Position numbers and translations under genes: made by a program. This document shows, piece by piece, positions 43,423 through 52,631 of a stretch of 64,000 bases of DNA. The stretch is taken from positions 124,001 to 188,000 of the forward strand of contig NZ_KB892089.1 of NCBI RefSeq assembly GCF_000373645.1, given 5' to 3'. This DNA is from Streptomyces sp. ATexAB-D23 (GTDB lineage Bacteria; Actinomycetota; Actinomycetes; Streptomycetales; Streptomycetaceae). The notes beneath the pieces were generated by a model. The model ran no database searches. It saw nothing but the letters and a program-made list of their open reading frames with translations, and had not been told where the DNA came from. How positions within the stretch are numbered: the stretch's first letter is position 1; every line of letters begins with the position of its first letter.

Positions 43423-43461
43423 GACGTTAGAAAAGGGGACGCGGCGCCGACATCCGCGTGA

Positions 43462-43505
43462 GCCCCCGGCCCGGGGTGCACTTGAGTGCACCCTTGGCCG
43501 GGGGC
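43462..43505. terminator. Strong two-part terminator hairpin after the thiolase gene
   Basis: Outer 10-base stem (43462-43471 with 43496-43505) and inner 9-base stem (43474-43482 with 43485-43493). It begins 18 bases past the thiolase stop. Confidence 0.85.
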
Positions 43506-43522
43506 CACCCGCCGGACGCGCT

Positions 43523-44701
43523 TCAGAGCCGCTGGATGATCGTGCCGGTGGCCAGCGCGCCGCCCGCGCACATGGTGATCAGGGCGAACTCCTTGTCGGA
43601 GCGCTCCAGTTCGTGCAGGGCGGTGGTGATCAGCCGGGCCCCGGTGGCGCCGACCGGGTGGCCGAGCGCGATGGCGCCGCCGTTGACGTTGACCTTCGCG
43701 AGGCCGTCGAGGTCGTCCTCGAAGACCTGGGCCCAGCTCAGCACCACGGAGGCGAAGGCCTCGTTGATCTCGACCAGGTCGATGTCCTTGAGCGACATCC
43801 CGGCCTTGCCGAGCACCGCGCGGGTGGCGTCGACGGGTCCGTCGAGGTGGAAGTGCGGGTCGGAGCCGACGAGCGCCTGGGCCACGATCCGGGCCCGCGG
43901 TTTGAGCCCGAGGGCGCGGGCCATCCGCTTGGAGGACCACATGATCGCGCAGGCGCCGTCGGATATCTGGGAGGAGTTGCCGGCGGTGTGGACGGCGGTG
44001 GGCATCACCGGCTTGAGGCCGGCGAGCGCCTCCATCGTGGTGTCGCGCAGTCCCTCGTCATGGTCGACGAGCCGCCACATGCCCTGCCCGGCGGCCTGCT
44101 CCTCCTCGGTGGTCGGCACCTGGACGGCGTACGTCTCCCGTTTGAACCGCTCCTCGGCCCAGGCGGCGGCCGCCCGTTGCTGGGAGCGCAGGCCGAGCGC
44201 GTCCACGCGTTCGCGGGTGAGGCCGCGCCTGCGGGCGATGCGCTCGGCGGCCTCGAACTGGTTGGGCAGGTCGACGTTCCACTCGTCGGGCCAGGGCTTG
44301 CCGGGGCCGTGCTTGGAGCCGCTGCCCAGCGGCACCCGCGACATCGCCTCGACGCCGCAGCTGATGCCGACGTCGATCACCCCGGCCGCGATCATGTTGG
44401 CCACCATGTGCGAGGCCTGCTGCGAGGAGCCGCACTGGCAGTCGACGGTGGTCGCGGCCGTCTCGTACGGAAGTCCCACGGTGAGCCAGGCATTGCGTGC
44501 CGGGTTCATGGACTGTTCGCCGGCGTGGGTGACGGTGCCGCCGACGATCTGTTCGACGCAGTCGGCCTGGATGCCGGTCCGGCCGAGAAGTTCACGGTAG
44601 GTCTCACCCAGCAGATAGGCGGGGTGCAGATTGGCGAGCGCGCCTTGGCGCTTGCCGATGGGAGTGCGTACGGCTTCGACGATGACGGGTTCCGCGGCCA
44701 T
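43523..44701 (-). CDS. fadA5: Steroid 3-ketoacyl-CoA thiolase, FadA5-like
   Basis: 392 residues. From memory it tracks M. tuberculosis FadA5 along its length: VEAVRTPIGKRQG, ATTVDCQCGSSQQASHM (nucleophile Cys), EWNVDLPNQFEAAERIAR, HTAGNSSQISDGA, HFHLDGPVDATRAVL, and the C-terminal NGGAIALGHPVGATGAR (His) and LITMCAGGALATG (second Cys). FadA5 removes acetyl-CoA or propionyl-CoA units from the cholesterol side chain. GGAGAGGA precedes ATG 44701. It is divergent from CYP125, with KstR-like sites in front of each gene. Confidence 0.88.
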   Translation of the reverse strand: MAAEPVIVEAVRTPIGKRQGALANLHPAYLLGETYRELLGRTGIQADCVEQIVGGTVTHAGEQSMNPARNAWLTVGLPYETAATTVDCQCGSSQQASHMVANMIAAGVIDVGISCGVEAMSRVPLGSGSKHGPGKPWPDEWNVDLPNQFEAAERIARRRGLTRERVDALGLRSQQRAAAAWAEERFKRETYAVQVPTTEEEQAAGQGMWRLVDHDEGLRDTTMEALAGLKPVMPTAVHTAGNSSQISDGACAIMWSSKRMARALGLKPRARIVAQALVGSDPHFHLDGPVDATRAVLGKAGMSLKDIDLVEINEAFASVVLSWAQVFEDDLDGLAKVNVNGGAIALGHPVGATGARLITTALHELERSDKEFALITMCAGGALATGTIIQRL

Positions 44702-44754
44702 GAGCTCGTCCTCTCCTCGCGCTCCCGCGATGGCGTCCCGGCGCCCCACGGAAG

Positions 44755-44776
44755 GAACTAGTACGCGTTCTAGTTC
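44755..44776. promoter_or_regulatory. Extended KstR-like operator before the thiolase gene
   Basis: Perfect 7-base arms GAACTAG / CTAGTTC around TACGCGTT. Within it, 44759-44772 (TAGTACGCGTTCTA) matches TNNAACNNGTTNNA at 7 of 8 fixed positions. It sits 54 bases before the thiolase start. Confidence 0.65.
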
Positions 44777-44910
44777 TGCAAGCAGTCTTATGAGGCTTAC
44801 CCCCGGTACGCAAGGGTCGTGCACCCACGGCAACGGCACAAGACGCCCCACAACCGACAGGAATCGGCCAGTCGCAGGGGCGCCCGGCGCAACAGATCGG
44901 GCCACGCCCC

Positions 44911-44939
44911 TTGTGAGTTGTAGAACTCGTTACTACCTT
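44911..44939 (+). promoter_or_regulatory. CYP125 promoter with embedded KstR-like operator
   Basis: TTGTGA (44911-44916) and TACCTT (44934-44939), 17 bases apart, are a plausible sigma70-type promoter. The spacer holds TAGAACTCGTTACT (44921-44934), a KstR-type site with only the last fixed base different. A repressor there would block polymerase binding. The first codon lies 94 bases downstream. Confidence 0.55.
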
Positions 44940-45033
44940 GCGGACATCTTCTGATGGGTCGTCAGCTGTGGGGTCGTCAGACGCCGTACGGCAACTCGCG
45001 GACCGACCCGGAGTCTTCGACCTGGAGCTGCCG

Positions 45034-46284
45034 ATGCCCTGCCCCCATCTGCCCGAAGGGTTCGACTTCACCGACCCCGACCTGCTCCGATCCCGCGTCC
45101 CTCACCCGGAGTTCGCGCGCATGCGGGAGACCGCACCGGTCTGGTGGTGCGCCCAGCCCACCGGCATCTCCGGCTTCCAGGACGACGGCTACTGGGCGGT
45201 CACCCGGCACGCGGACGTCAAGTACGTGTCGACGCACCCCGAGTTGTTCTCCTCGAACCTCAACACCGCGGTCATCCGCTTCAACGAGTCGATCAGCCGC
45301 GACCAGATCGACGTCCAGAAGCTGATCATGCTGAACATGGACCCGCCCGAGCACACCCGGGTCCGCCAGATCGTCCAGCGCGGCTTCACCCCGCGCGCCG
45401 TACGCTCCTTGGAACAGGCCCTGCGGACGCGGGCGCGCTCGATCGTGGAGACGGCCCTCGCCTCGGCCGACGCGGACGGCTCGTTCGACTTCGTCACCAA
45501 CATCGCCGTGGAACTGCCGCTCCAGGCCATCGCGGAGCTGATCGGCGTACCGCAGGACGACCGGGCCAAGATCTTCGACTGGTCCAACAAGATGGCCGCG
45601 TACGACGACCCGGAGTACGCGATCACGGAGGAGGTCGGCACCGAGGCGGCCATGGAGATCGTCTCGTACGCGATGAACCTGGCGGCCGCCCGCAAGGAGT
45701 GCCCGGCCCGGGACATCGTCTCCCAGCTCGTCGCGGCCGAGGGCGAGGGAAACCTCTCATCCGACGAGTTCGGCTTCTTCGTGATCCTGCTCGCGGTCGC
45801 CGGCAACGAGACCACGCGCAACGCGATCAGCCACGGCATGCACGCCTTCCTCACCCACCCCGAGCAGTGGGAGCTCTACAAGCGCGAGCGGCCGTCGACG
45901 ACCGCGGAGGAGATCGTCCGCTGGGCGACCCCGGTGGTCTCCTTCCAGCGGACCGCCACCCAGGACACCGAGCTGGGCGGGCAGCGGATCAGGAAGGGCG
46001 ACCGGGTCGGCCTGTTCTACTCATCGGCCAACAACGACCCCGAGGTCTTCGACCGCCCGGAGGACTTCGACATCACCCGCGACCCCAACCCGCACCTCGG
46101 CTTCGGCGGCGGCGGTCCGCACTTCTGCCTGGGCAAGTCCCTGGCCGTGATGGAGATCGACCTGATCTTCAACGCGATCGCGGACGTGCTCCCCACTCTG
46201 CGGCCGGCCGGCGACCCGCGGCGGCTGCGCTCGGCCTGGCTCAACGGCATCAAACAGCTCCAGGTGAGCACATCGGCCCGCTGA
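45034..46284 (+). CDS. Cytochrome P450 CYP125, steroid C26-monooxygenase
   Basis: 416 residues. It follows CYP125A1 closely from memory: HLPEGFDFTDPDLL at the start, LIMLNMDPPEHTRVRQIVQR, VELPLQAIAELIGVPQDDR, I-helix ILLAVAGNETTRNAIS, K-helix EEIVRWATPVVSFQRTA, and heme loop FGGGGPHFCLGKSLAVME with the Cys ligand. CYP125 oxidizes the terminal methyl of the cholesterol side chain to alcohol, aldehyde and acid. ATG 45034 has GGAG six bases upstream; longer TTG frames lack one. No ferredoxin adjoins it; the one at 28794 is a candidate partner. Confidence 0.93.
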   Translation: MPCPHLPEGFDFTDPDLLRSRVPHPEFARMRETAPVWWCAQPTGISGFQDDGYWAVTRHADVKYVSTHPELFSSNLNTAVIRFNESISRDQIDVQKLIMLNMDPPEHTRVRQIVQRGFTPRAVRSLEQALRTRARSIVETALASADADGSFDFVTNIAVELPLQAIAELIGVPQDDRAKIFDWSNKMAAYDDPEYAITEEVGTEAAMEIVSYAMNLAAARKECPARDIVSQLVAAEGEGNLSSDEFGFFVILLAVAGNETTRNAISHGMHAFLTHPEQWELYKRERPSTTAEEIVRWATPVVSFQRTATQDTELGGQRIRKGDRVGLFYSSANNDPEVFDRPEDFDITRDPNPHLGFGGGGPHFCLGKSLAVMEIDLIFNAIADVLPTLRPAGDPRRLRSAWLNGIKQLQVSTSAR

Positions 46285-46329
46285 GAACGCGCTGAGGGCG
46301 GCCCGCGCCCCGGCGGCGGGCTGCGGCGG

Positions 46330-46479
46330 ATGCTCACCGTGCCCGTCCGCGACCCGGTCATCATGGCCTCGCTGCTCGGCGTGACCCTGGACACCGGGCC
46401 CGCCCGCGACGCGATCGTGGCGTCCACGCCGGTGTCCATGGTCACCCTGTCCCTGGCCACCTGGGCGCTGGACCCGTGA
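46330..46479 (+). pseudogene. Short gene remnant, possibly the tail of an AEC-type transporter
   Basis: An ATG-to-TGA frame of 49 codons, every one ending in G or C except the stop. The product starts LTVPVRDPVIMASLLGVTL and ends MVTLSLATWALDP. This looks like the last two helices of an auxin-efflux-carrier permease, but the match is weak. It has no ribosome site and lies between CYP125 and a convergent gene, so I read it as a decayed fragment. A real small membrane protein is the alternative. Confidence 0.35.
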
Positions 46480-46505
46480 GCCGTCCGCGTACCGCACGCG
46501 GGCGG

Positions 46506-48614
46506 CTACGGCTTTCCCGCCACCGCCTCGCCGTCCGCCTCCGCCTCCGCCTCCGGTGCCGGGGCGGGGGAAGGGACCGGCACCCGGGCCGCCTTCCCCG
46601 GTGCCACCCTCACGTCCGCCTCCGCCGCCTCCACTTCCGGTTCCGGTTGCGGTTCCGGTTCCGGTTTCCGCAGCCTCCGCGGCCCGGCGAGCACGTACGC
46701 GATGAGGAAGCCGAGCGCGACGACCGTCGCCCCGCCCACCGCGTCCAGCACCCAGTGGTTGGCGGTCGCGACGATCGCGGAGACCGTGAACAGCGGATGC
46801 AGCACCCCGAGCGCCTTCATCCACGTCTTCGGGGCGAGGAGCACGATGATCACCCCGCACCACAGGGACCAGCCGAAGTGCAGCGACGGCATCGCCGCGT
46901 ACTGGTTGGTCATCGCCGTCAGCGCCCCGTAGTCCGGCTTGGCGAAGTCCTGGACCCCGTGGACCGTGTCGATGAAGCCGAGCCCCGGCATCAGCCTCGG
47001 CGGGGCCAGCGGGTAGAGCCAGAAGCCGACCAGGGCCAGGAGCGTGGCGAACCCGAGGGTGCTGCGGGCCCAGCGGTAGTCCGCGGGACGGCGTACGTAG
47101 AGCACGGCGAGGATCGCCAGCGGGACGATGAAGTGGAACGTCGAGTAGTAGTAGTCGAAGAAGTCCCGCAGCCGGGCGACCCCGGCGACCGCGTGGTTGA
47201 CCCGGTGCTCGATGTCGATGTGCAGCCACTGCTCGATCGAGTGGATCTGCCGGCCGTGCCGCTCGGCGGTGGGCCGCCCCGCCGTCGCGGCCAGCCTGAC
47301 ATGCGCGTACGCCGAGTAGACGACGCGGATCAGCAGGAGTTCCAGGAGCAGGTTGGGACGGGTGAGGACGCGCCGCCACACCGGCAGCAGCGGCACCCGG
47401 CTCCAGCGCGCCGGGACGGGCGCCGCGTAGTCGGTGGGGACGGGCCGCTGCCAGTACGGGGAGGTGCGGGGCAGGAAGGGGGCGGCGCAGGCGGCGCCGA
47501 GCGCGGCGATCAGCAGCACGTTGTCGCGCACCGGGAACACCGCCTCGATGTTGGGCAGCAGCATCGCGCCCGGCAGGGTGGTCACGAGGACCACGACGGC
47601 CGGCCACACCAGCCGGTCGGACGCCCGCCGCCCGGCCCGGCCGACCACGGCGAACAGCACCCACAGCAGCTGGTGCTGCCAGGCGGTCGGCGACACGGCG
47701 ACCGCCACGCAGCCGGTCACGGCCACGGCGAGCAGGAGCTGCCCGTCGCGGGCGTACCGCACGGCGCGGCGCAGGCCGAGGACGCAGACGGCGGCGGCCA
47801 GCGCCAGGAAGAGCGCGATCTCCACCGGTCCCGCGAGGCCCAGGCGCAGCAGCGCGCCGTGCAGGGACTGGTTGGCGAGGCTGTCCGCCTGGTCACCGAG
47901 GCCGGCCCCGGCGACATGGTGCACCCAGTACGTCCACGAGTCGTGCGGCATCGCGGCCCAGGCCAGGGCCGTGCAGGCGGCGAACGCGGCGCCGCCGGTC
48001 AGGGCGGCCCGGCGTCTGCCGGTCAGCCAGAGCAGGACGGCGAACAGGAGCACGGTCGGCTGGAGGGCCGCGGCCACCCCGATGAGCACGCCCGCCTTGC
48101 GTTCGCCCCGGACGGCGAAGAGGCCGACGAGGACCAGGAGGACGGGCAGGATGCTGACCTGGCCGAGGTGGAGGGCGTTGCGCACCGGCAGCGAGAGCAT
48201 GAGCAGGCTGATCGCGACGGGCGCGGCGAGCAGGGCGGTGCGCCGGCCCACGGGCTTCGGCAGGGCGCGGGCCGCGACGAGGCCGAGGGCGGCGACGAGC
48301 AGCAGCGAGCCGAAGGTCCAGGCGACGCCGAGGCTCTGCTCCGCGGTGCGGGTCAGCGGCTTGAGGACGAGGCCGGCGAAGGGGGTGCCGCTGAACCGGT
48401 CGGTGTCGTAGAGCGAGCCGGTCACATGGAGCACACCGTTCTCACCGATCCAGGTCTCCAGATCGGTGAGCCGTTCGCCCGGCGGCTGCCGCAGCACCAC
48501 CGCCATCTGCCGGACCGCCAGTGCGGCCACGACCAGCCAGAGCACCGCCCGTGCCGTGCCGGTCCTCGCTCCCCCCGTCGCGCTTGCGCTCCCACTCTGC
48601 TCCGCGTTCGCCAC
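46506..48614 (-). CDS. Bifunctional GT87 glycosyltransferase / PAP2-type phosphatase membrane protein
   Basis: 702 residues. The N-terminal 400 residues hold about ten helices with the GT87 pattern (early DTDRFSGTPFAG with acidic catalytic residues, then VAAALQPTVLLFAVLLW). GT87 enzymes use polyprenyl-phosphate mannose. The C-terminal half (about 440-650) is an AUR1-like PAP2 domain: AAMPSLHFGWSLWCG and ATANHWVLDAVGGA, with catalytic His residues. An Ala/Glu/Pro-rich tail ends the protein. GTG 48614 has GGGAGGG upstream. Likely role: lipid-linked sugar transfer with release of the lipid phosphate. Confidence 0.86.
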   Translation of the reverse strand: MANAEQSGSASATGGARTGTARAVLWLVVAALAVRQMAVVLRQPPGERLTDLETWIGENGVLHVTGSLYDTDRFSGTPFAGLVLKPLTRTAEQSLGVAWTFGSLLLVAALGLVAARALPKPVGRRTALLAAPVAISLLMLSLPVRNALHLGQVSILPVLLVLVGLFAVRGERKAGVLIGVAAALQPTVLLFAVLLWLTGRRRAALTGGAAFAACTALAWAAMPHDSWTYWVHHVAGAGLGDQADSLANQSLHGALLRLGLAGPVEIALFLALAAAVCVLGLRRAVRYARDGQLLLAVAVTGCVAVAVSPTAWQHQLLWVLFAVVGRAGRRASDRLVWPAVVVLVTTLPGAMLLPNIEAVFPVRDNVLLIAALGAACAAPFLPRTSPYWQRPVPTDYAAPVPARWSRVPLLPVWRRVLTRPNLLLELLLIRVVYSAYAHVRLAATAGRPTAERHGRQIHSIEQWLHIDIEHRVNHAVAGVARLRDFFDYYYSTFHFIVPLAILAVLYVRRPADYRWARSTLGFATLLALVGFWLYPLAPPRLMPGLGFIDTVHGVQDFAKPDYGALTAMTNQYAAMPSLHFGWSLWCGVIIVLLAPKTWMKALGVLHPLFTVSAIVATANHWVLDAVGGATVVALGFLIAYVLAGPRRLRKPEPEPQPEPEVEAAEADVRVAPGKAARVPVPSPAPAPEAEAEADGEAVAGKP

Positions 48615-48847
48615 CCTGCGCCGACCCTCCCAAGGTCTGTCGCCGGGCCAGTTGTCCGGCATGTGTGAAACCTTCGCATTGTGCTCTGAGGTAGACCCAA
48701 TCAACCCGCTCTTCGCCTGACTGTCATCCCGCTTTGTCCGAAAGACTGCCCGGTCGGCCGTTTCGGATGCCGGCCGGGGGTCCGGAACCGGCCGGAGTCC
48801 GCGCACGTCTGAGCCCGTGATCGGCACCGACGGGGGAGGACCGGAAC

Positions 48848-50014
48848 ATGCGGCGCACGGGGAGAGAACGAGGGGCGGGGAGCGGGGCACGCGGTTGGGC
48901 GGCCCGTGCGCTCTCCCTGGCCCTGATGCTGGTGTCGCTGCAACTGGGCTCCCTGATCGCACCTGCGTACGCCTGCGGCTGCGGGGCGATGGTCGTGCAC
49001 CGCGACAGCGAGGTGGCGGTCGACCGGGAAACCTCGGCGGTCGGCTGGGACGGCACCACCGAGCAGATCGTGATGCGGCTGACCGTCCGGGGGAACGCGC
49101 CGGACGCCGCCTGGATCATGCCGGTGCCGCACCGCGCCACGGTCGAGCTGGGTGACGCGGCCCTCTTCTCCGAGCTGAAGGCGATCACCGCGCCGGTCAC
49201 CGAGGAGCGGCACCACTTCTGGCCGCGCGACAAGGACTGGCCGTTCGGCGGCTCCGGCAACGCGTCCGGCGACGGGGCCCCCGCGCCATCGGCCGCCGCG
49301 CCGGTCGATGTGGTGGGCCGGGAGCGGCTCGGGCCGTTCGACGTGGCCCGGCTCGCGGCGACCGACCCGGCGGCGCTGGAGGGCTGGCTGAAGGAGAACG
49401 GCTTCGAGCTGCCGGACCGTCTGGCCACCGCCCTGACCCCGTACGTGGAGCAGAAGTGGGAGTACGTGGCGGTGCGCCTCGCGCCCCAGGAGCAGGGCTC
49501 GCGGCTGAGCGGCACGCTCGACCCGCTGCGGCTGCGGTTCGCCAGTGACCGGCTGGTCTACCCGATGCGCCTGTCCCGGCTCGCCGCCACTCCGCAGTCG
49601 CTGGACCTGTATGTGCTGGCCGACCACCGCATGGAGCCGCGCGGCGCGATCGGCGGGCGGCCCCCGAAGGTCGCCTACGCGGGCCGGGTGGACCCGGCGA
49701 AGGAGCCGTACGAGGCGCTGGCGGCCGTCACGGGCGGCAAGCCGGTCTTCCTGACGGCGATCGGCCAGTACTTCCCGTCGCCCGAGCGGATCGACGGCGA
49801 CCACGAGCTGCGGGCGACCGCGGACGACACCCCGTACCGGACCGTGGTGTACCGGGACGAGCTGCTGACCGTGGGCGGCGTGCCGGCCTGGCTGCTGACG
49901 CTGCTCGGCGCGGCCGTGGTGGTGGTCGTGGCACTGCTGCTGGTGGTGCGGGCCCGGCGGCGGCGCCCGGTGCCGCCCCCGCCGCCGGTCTTCGCTCCGC
50001 CGCCGCTGCGGTGA
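48848..50014 (+). CDS. DUF2330 domain protein, secreted and membrane-anchored
   Basis: 388 residues. Signal helix (about 20-42) runs into PAYACGCGAMV, whose CGCG is the usual DUF2330 start. GTTEQIVMRLTVRG, AAWIMPVPHRATVEL and YPMRLSRLAATPQSLDLYVL are family segments. A helix near 350-372 and a Pro-rich tail end the chain. It should sit outside the membrane. No function is known. ATG 48848 follows GGGAGGA. Confidence 0.82.
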   Translation: MRRTGRERGAGSGARGWAARALSLALMLVSLQLGSLIAPAYACGCGAMVVHRDSEVAVDRETSAVGWDGTTEQIVMRLTVRGNAPDAAWIMPVPHRATVELGDAALFSELKAITAPVTEERHHFWPRDKDWPFGGSGNASGDGAPAPSAAAPVDVVGRERLGPFDVARLAATDPAALEGWLKENGFELPDRLATALTPYVEQKWEYVAVRLAPQEQGSRLSGTLDPLRLRFASDRLVYPMRLSRLAATPQSLDLYVLADHRMEPRGAIGGRPPKVAYAGRVDPAKEPYEALAAVTGGKPVFLTAIGQYFPSPERIDGDHELRATADDTPYRTVVYRDELLTVGGVPAWLLTLLGAAVVVVVALLLVVRARRRRPVPPPPPVFAPPPLR

Positions 50015-50063
50015 GGGCGGGGGCGGGCCCCGGAGCCCGTAGCGCGGTCGTCAGAATGAACCC

Positions 50064-50558
50064 ATGACCTGGACCGTGACGCCCGAGCCCTTCGACTCCG
50101 CGGACGCCGCCCAGCTGCGGTGGGAGTACTACGCGGAGGTGGCCGGCCGCTACTGGGACCGTCCGGCGACGGCCGAGGAGATCGAGGACGGGCTCACCGG
50201 GGACGGCGCCGAGCTGCTCACGGCCCCGACGGGTGACTTCGTGGTCGGCCGCTTCGGGGGCCGGGCCGCGGCCTGCGCGGGCCTGGTCCTGGTGGACGCC
50301 GACGTCGCGGAGCTGACCCGGGTGTTCGTACGCCCGGAGTTCCGGGGCACGGGCGGCGGTGGGCTGCTGCTCGCCGCGGTGGAGTCCCGGGCGCGGGCGA
50401 TGGGGCTGAGCCGGCTGCGCCTGGACACCCGTCACGACCTGGTCGAGGCGCGCGGCCTGTACGCGAAGCACGGCTACCGCGAGGTCCCGGCCTTCCACCG
50501 GCGCGCGTACGCCGAGCACTGGTTCGTCAAGGAGCTGCGGGCGTCGCCCGCCTCCTGA
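50064..50558 (+). CDS. GNAT-family N-acetyltransferase
   Basis: 164 residues. Acetyl-CoA site ELTRVFVRPEFRGTGGGGLLLAAVESRARAMG (motif A, near residue 85-115) and then LYAKHGYREVPAF (motif B). Acceptor unknown. It is 49 bases after DUF2330 and might be cotranscribed. Confidence 0.88.
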   Translation: MTWTVTPEPFDSADAAQLRWEYYAEVAGRYWDRPATAEEIEDGLTGDGAELLTAPTGDFVVGRFGGRAAACAGLVLVDADVAELTRVFVRPEFRGTGGGGLLLAAVESRARAMGLSRLRLDTRHDLVEARGLYAKHGYREVPAFHRRAYAEHWFVKELRASPAS

Positions 50559-50567
50559 CCCCGGCGC

Positions 50568-52631
50568 CTACTCCCCGCGGCGCGGGTGGCCGGCCGCGTG
50601 GTCGCGTTTCGGCTCCGGGCTGTGCGGGCGCTCCTTGCTCGAACCGCTCGTCTCCGCCGTCAGCTCGGAGATCAGCGCGACCAGGTCGGTCGGCCGGTCC
50701 GGCCCCCACCAGTCGCCGAGCAGCTCGGCGAGCGAGTCCTCGCGGGCCTGCGAGAGCTTCACCACCGCCTCCGCGCCCGGTTCGGTCAGCACCATCTGCA
50801 CCCCGACCCGCCGGACGAGGCCGCGTCCCTCCAGCTGCCGGGCCGCCTCGTTGATCACCCGCAGCGGTACGGGGGCCACCTCGGCGAGCCGGGCGGGCTC
50901 GACGGTGCCGTGCCGTTTGATGCGCAGCAGCATCCAGCTGGCGGCCGGCAGCAGGTCGAACCCCGCCCGCTCGGTGATCTTGACGTAGACCTCGCGCCGC
51001 CCCTCCCGGGTGGCCAGGACGGACAGGGCCCGCGCGCACTCGTCGTACGAGGACCGCTCGACCGGGTTCGACGCCAGGGTCTCGCTCGTGTCGGGCGCCG
51101 TCACCGAACCGCGCAGCTTGTCCTCCTTGAGGAACCAGGCGACGAGGAAGGCGACCAGGACGACGGGTGCCGCGTACAGGAACACGTCGGTGATCGACGT
51201 CGAGTACGCCTGGAGGACGGGCCCGCGCAGGGCCGGCGGCAGCTGGCCGAGGGCGCGCGGGTCGGCGGCCAGGCTCTTCGCGTCGACCCCGGGCGGCATC
51301 GACCGGCCGGCGAGCGCCGCGTTGAGTTTGTCGGTGAGCCGGTTGGTGAAGATGGTGCCGAAGATCGCAACGCCGAACGAGGCGCCGATGGACCGGAAGA
51401 AGGTCGCGCCGGAGGTCGCCACGCCGAGGTCCTGGTAGGAGACGGCGTTCTGCACGACGAGGACGAGGACCTGCATCACCAGGCCGAGCCCGGCACCGAA
51501 GACGAAGAAGTAGGCGCTCATCTCCCAGGTGCCGCTGGACACCGTGAGCCGGTGCAGGAGCAGCAGGCCGATGGCGGTGATGCCGGTGCCGGCGATCGGG
51601 AACACCTTCCAGCGGCCCGTCCGGCTGACGATCTGACCGGACCCGGTCGAGGTGAGGAGCAGCCCGAACACCATGGGAAGCATGTGGACGCCGGACATCG
51701 TCGGGGTGATGCCGTGCACCACCTGGAGGAAGGTCGGCAGATAGGTCATCGCGCCGAACATCGCGAAGCCGATGACGAAGCTGATCACGGCGACGAGGCT
51801 GAAGGTCCTGATCCGGAACAGCTTCAGCGGCAGGACCGGTTCGACGGCCCGCCGCTCCACGTACACGAAGACGGCCAGGAGCAGCACGGCCAGCACCGCG
51901 AGGCCGATGATCTGGCCCGAGCCCCAGGGCCAGGTGGTACCGCCGAGTGAGGCGACGAGGACCAGGCAGGTGGCGACCGAGGCGATGAGGAAGGTGCCGA
52001 GGTAGTCGATGGTGTGCTTCGTCCGGCGGACCGGGATGTGCAGCACGGCGGCGATCACGACGAGGGCGACGACCCCGATGGGGAGGTTGATGTAGAAGAC
52101 CCAGCGCCAGCTGAGGTGCTGGGTGAAGAAGCCGCCGAGCAGCGGGCCGAGGACGCTCGTCGCGCCGAACACGGCCCCGAAGAGCCCCTGGTACTTGCCG
52201 CGTTCGCGCGGCGGGACGATGTCACCGACGATCGCCATGGACAGCACGATCAGACCGCCGCCGCCGAGCCCCTGGAGGGCACGGAAGCCGATCAGCTGCG
52301 GCATGTTCTGGGCGACGCCGCAGAGCGCGGAGCCGATCAGGAAGATGACGATCGCGGCCTGGAACAGTTTTTTGCGGCCGTACTGGTCGCCGAGCTTGCC
52401 CCAGAGGGGGGTCGCGGCGGTGGAGGCCAGCAGATAGGCGGTGACCACCCACGACAGGTGTTCGAGCCCGCCGAGGTCGCTGACGATGGTGGGCAGCGCG
52501 GTGGAGACGATGGTCTGGTCGAGCGCGGCGAGCAGCATGCCGAGAAGCAGTGCGCCGATCGCCACCAGAACCGAGCGCGTGGAGCGGTCCCCGCCGGGGG
52601 CCTGGGCCGTGGGGCTCAGCTGCTGGGCCAT
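50568..52631 (-). CDS. DHA2-family MFS transporter with C-terminal winged-helix domain
   Basis: 687 residues; the normal DHA2 length is about 480-520. Fourteen-helix antiporter features: LLAALDQTIVSTALPTIVSDL, WGKLGDQYGRKKLF, FRALQGLGGGGLIVLS. After the last helix (about 500), about 150 cytoplasmic residues read as a MarR-like winged helix: AASWMLLRIKRHGTVEPARLAEV, INEAARQLEGRGLVRRVG, LTEPGAEAVVKLSQ. GGAGA precedes ATG 52631. Drug or metabolite efflux is expected; the appended domain may sense substrate or bind DNA at the membrane. Confidence 0.88.
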   Translation of the reverse strand: MAQQLSPTAQAPGGDRSTRSVLVAIGALLLGMLLAALDQTIVSTALPTIVSDLGGLEHLSWVVTAYLLASTAATPLWGKLGDQYGRKKLFQAAIVIFLIGSALCGVAQNMPQLIGFRALQGLGGGGLIVLSMAIVGDIVPPRERGKYQGLFGAVFGATSVLGPLLGGFFTQHLSWRWVFYINLPIGVVALVVIAAVLHIPVRRTKHTIDYLGTFLIASVATCLVLVASLGGTTWPWGSGQIIGLAVLAVLLLAVFVYVERRAVEPVLPLKLFRIRTFSLVAVISFVIGFAMFGAMTYLPTFLQVVHGITPTMSGVHMLPMVFGLLLTSTGSGQIVSRTGRWKVFPIAGTGITAIGLLLLHRLTVSSGTWEMSAYFFVFGAGLGLVMQVLVLVVQNAVSYQDLGVATSGATFFRSIGASFGVAIFGTIFTNRLTDKLNAALAGRSMPPGVDAKSLAADPRALGQLPPALRGPVLQAYSTSITDVFLYAAPVVLVAFLVAWFLKEDKLRGSVTAPDTSETLASNPVERSSYDECARALSVLATREGRREVYVKITERAGFDLLPAASWMLLRIKRHGTVEPARLAEVAPVPLRVINEAARQLEGRGLVRRVGVQMVLTEPGAEAVVKLSQAREDSLAELLGDWWGPDRPTDLVALISELTAETSGSSKERPHSPEPKRDHAAGHPRRGE

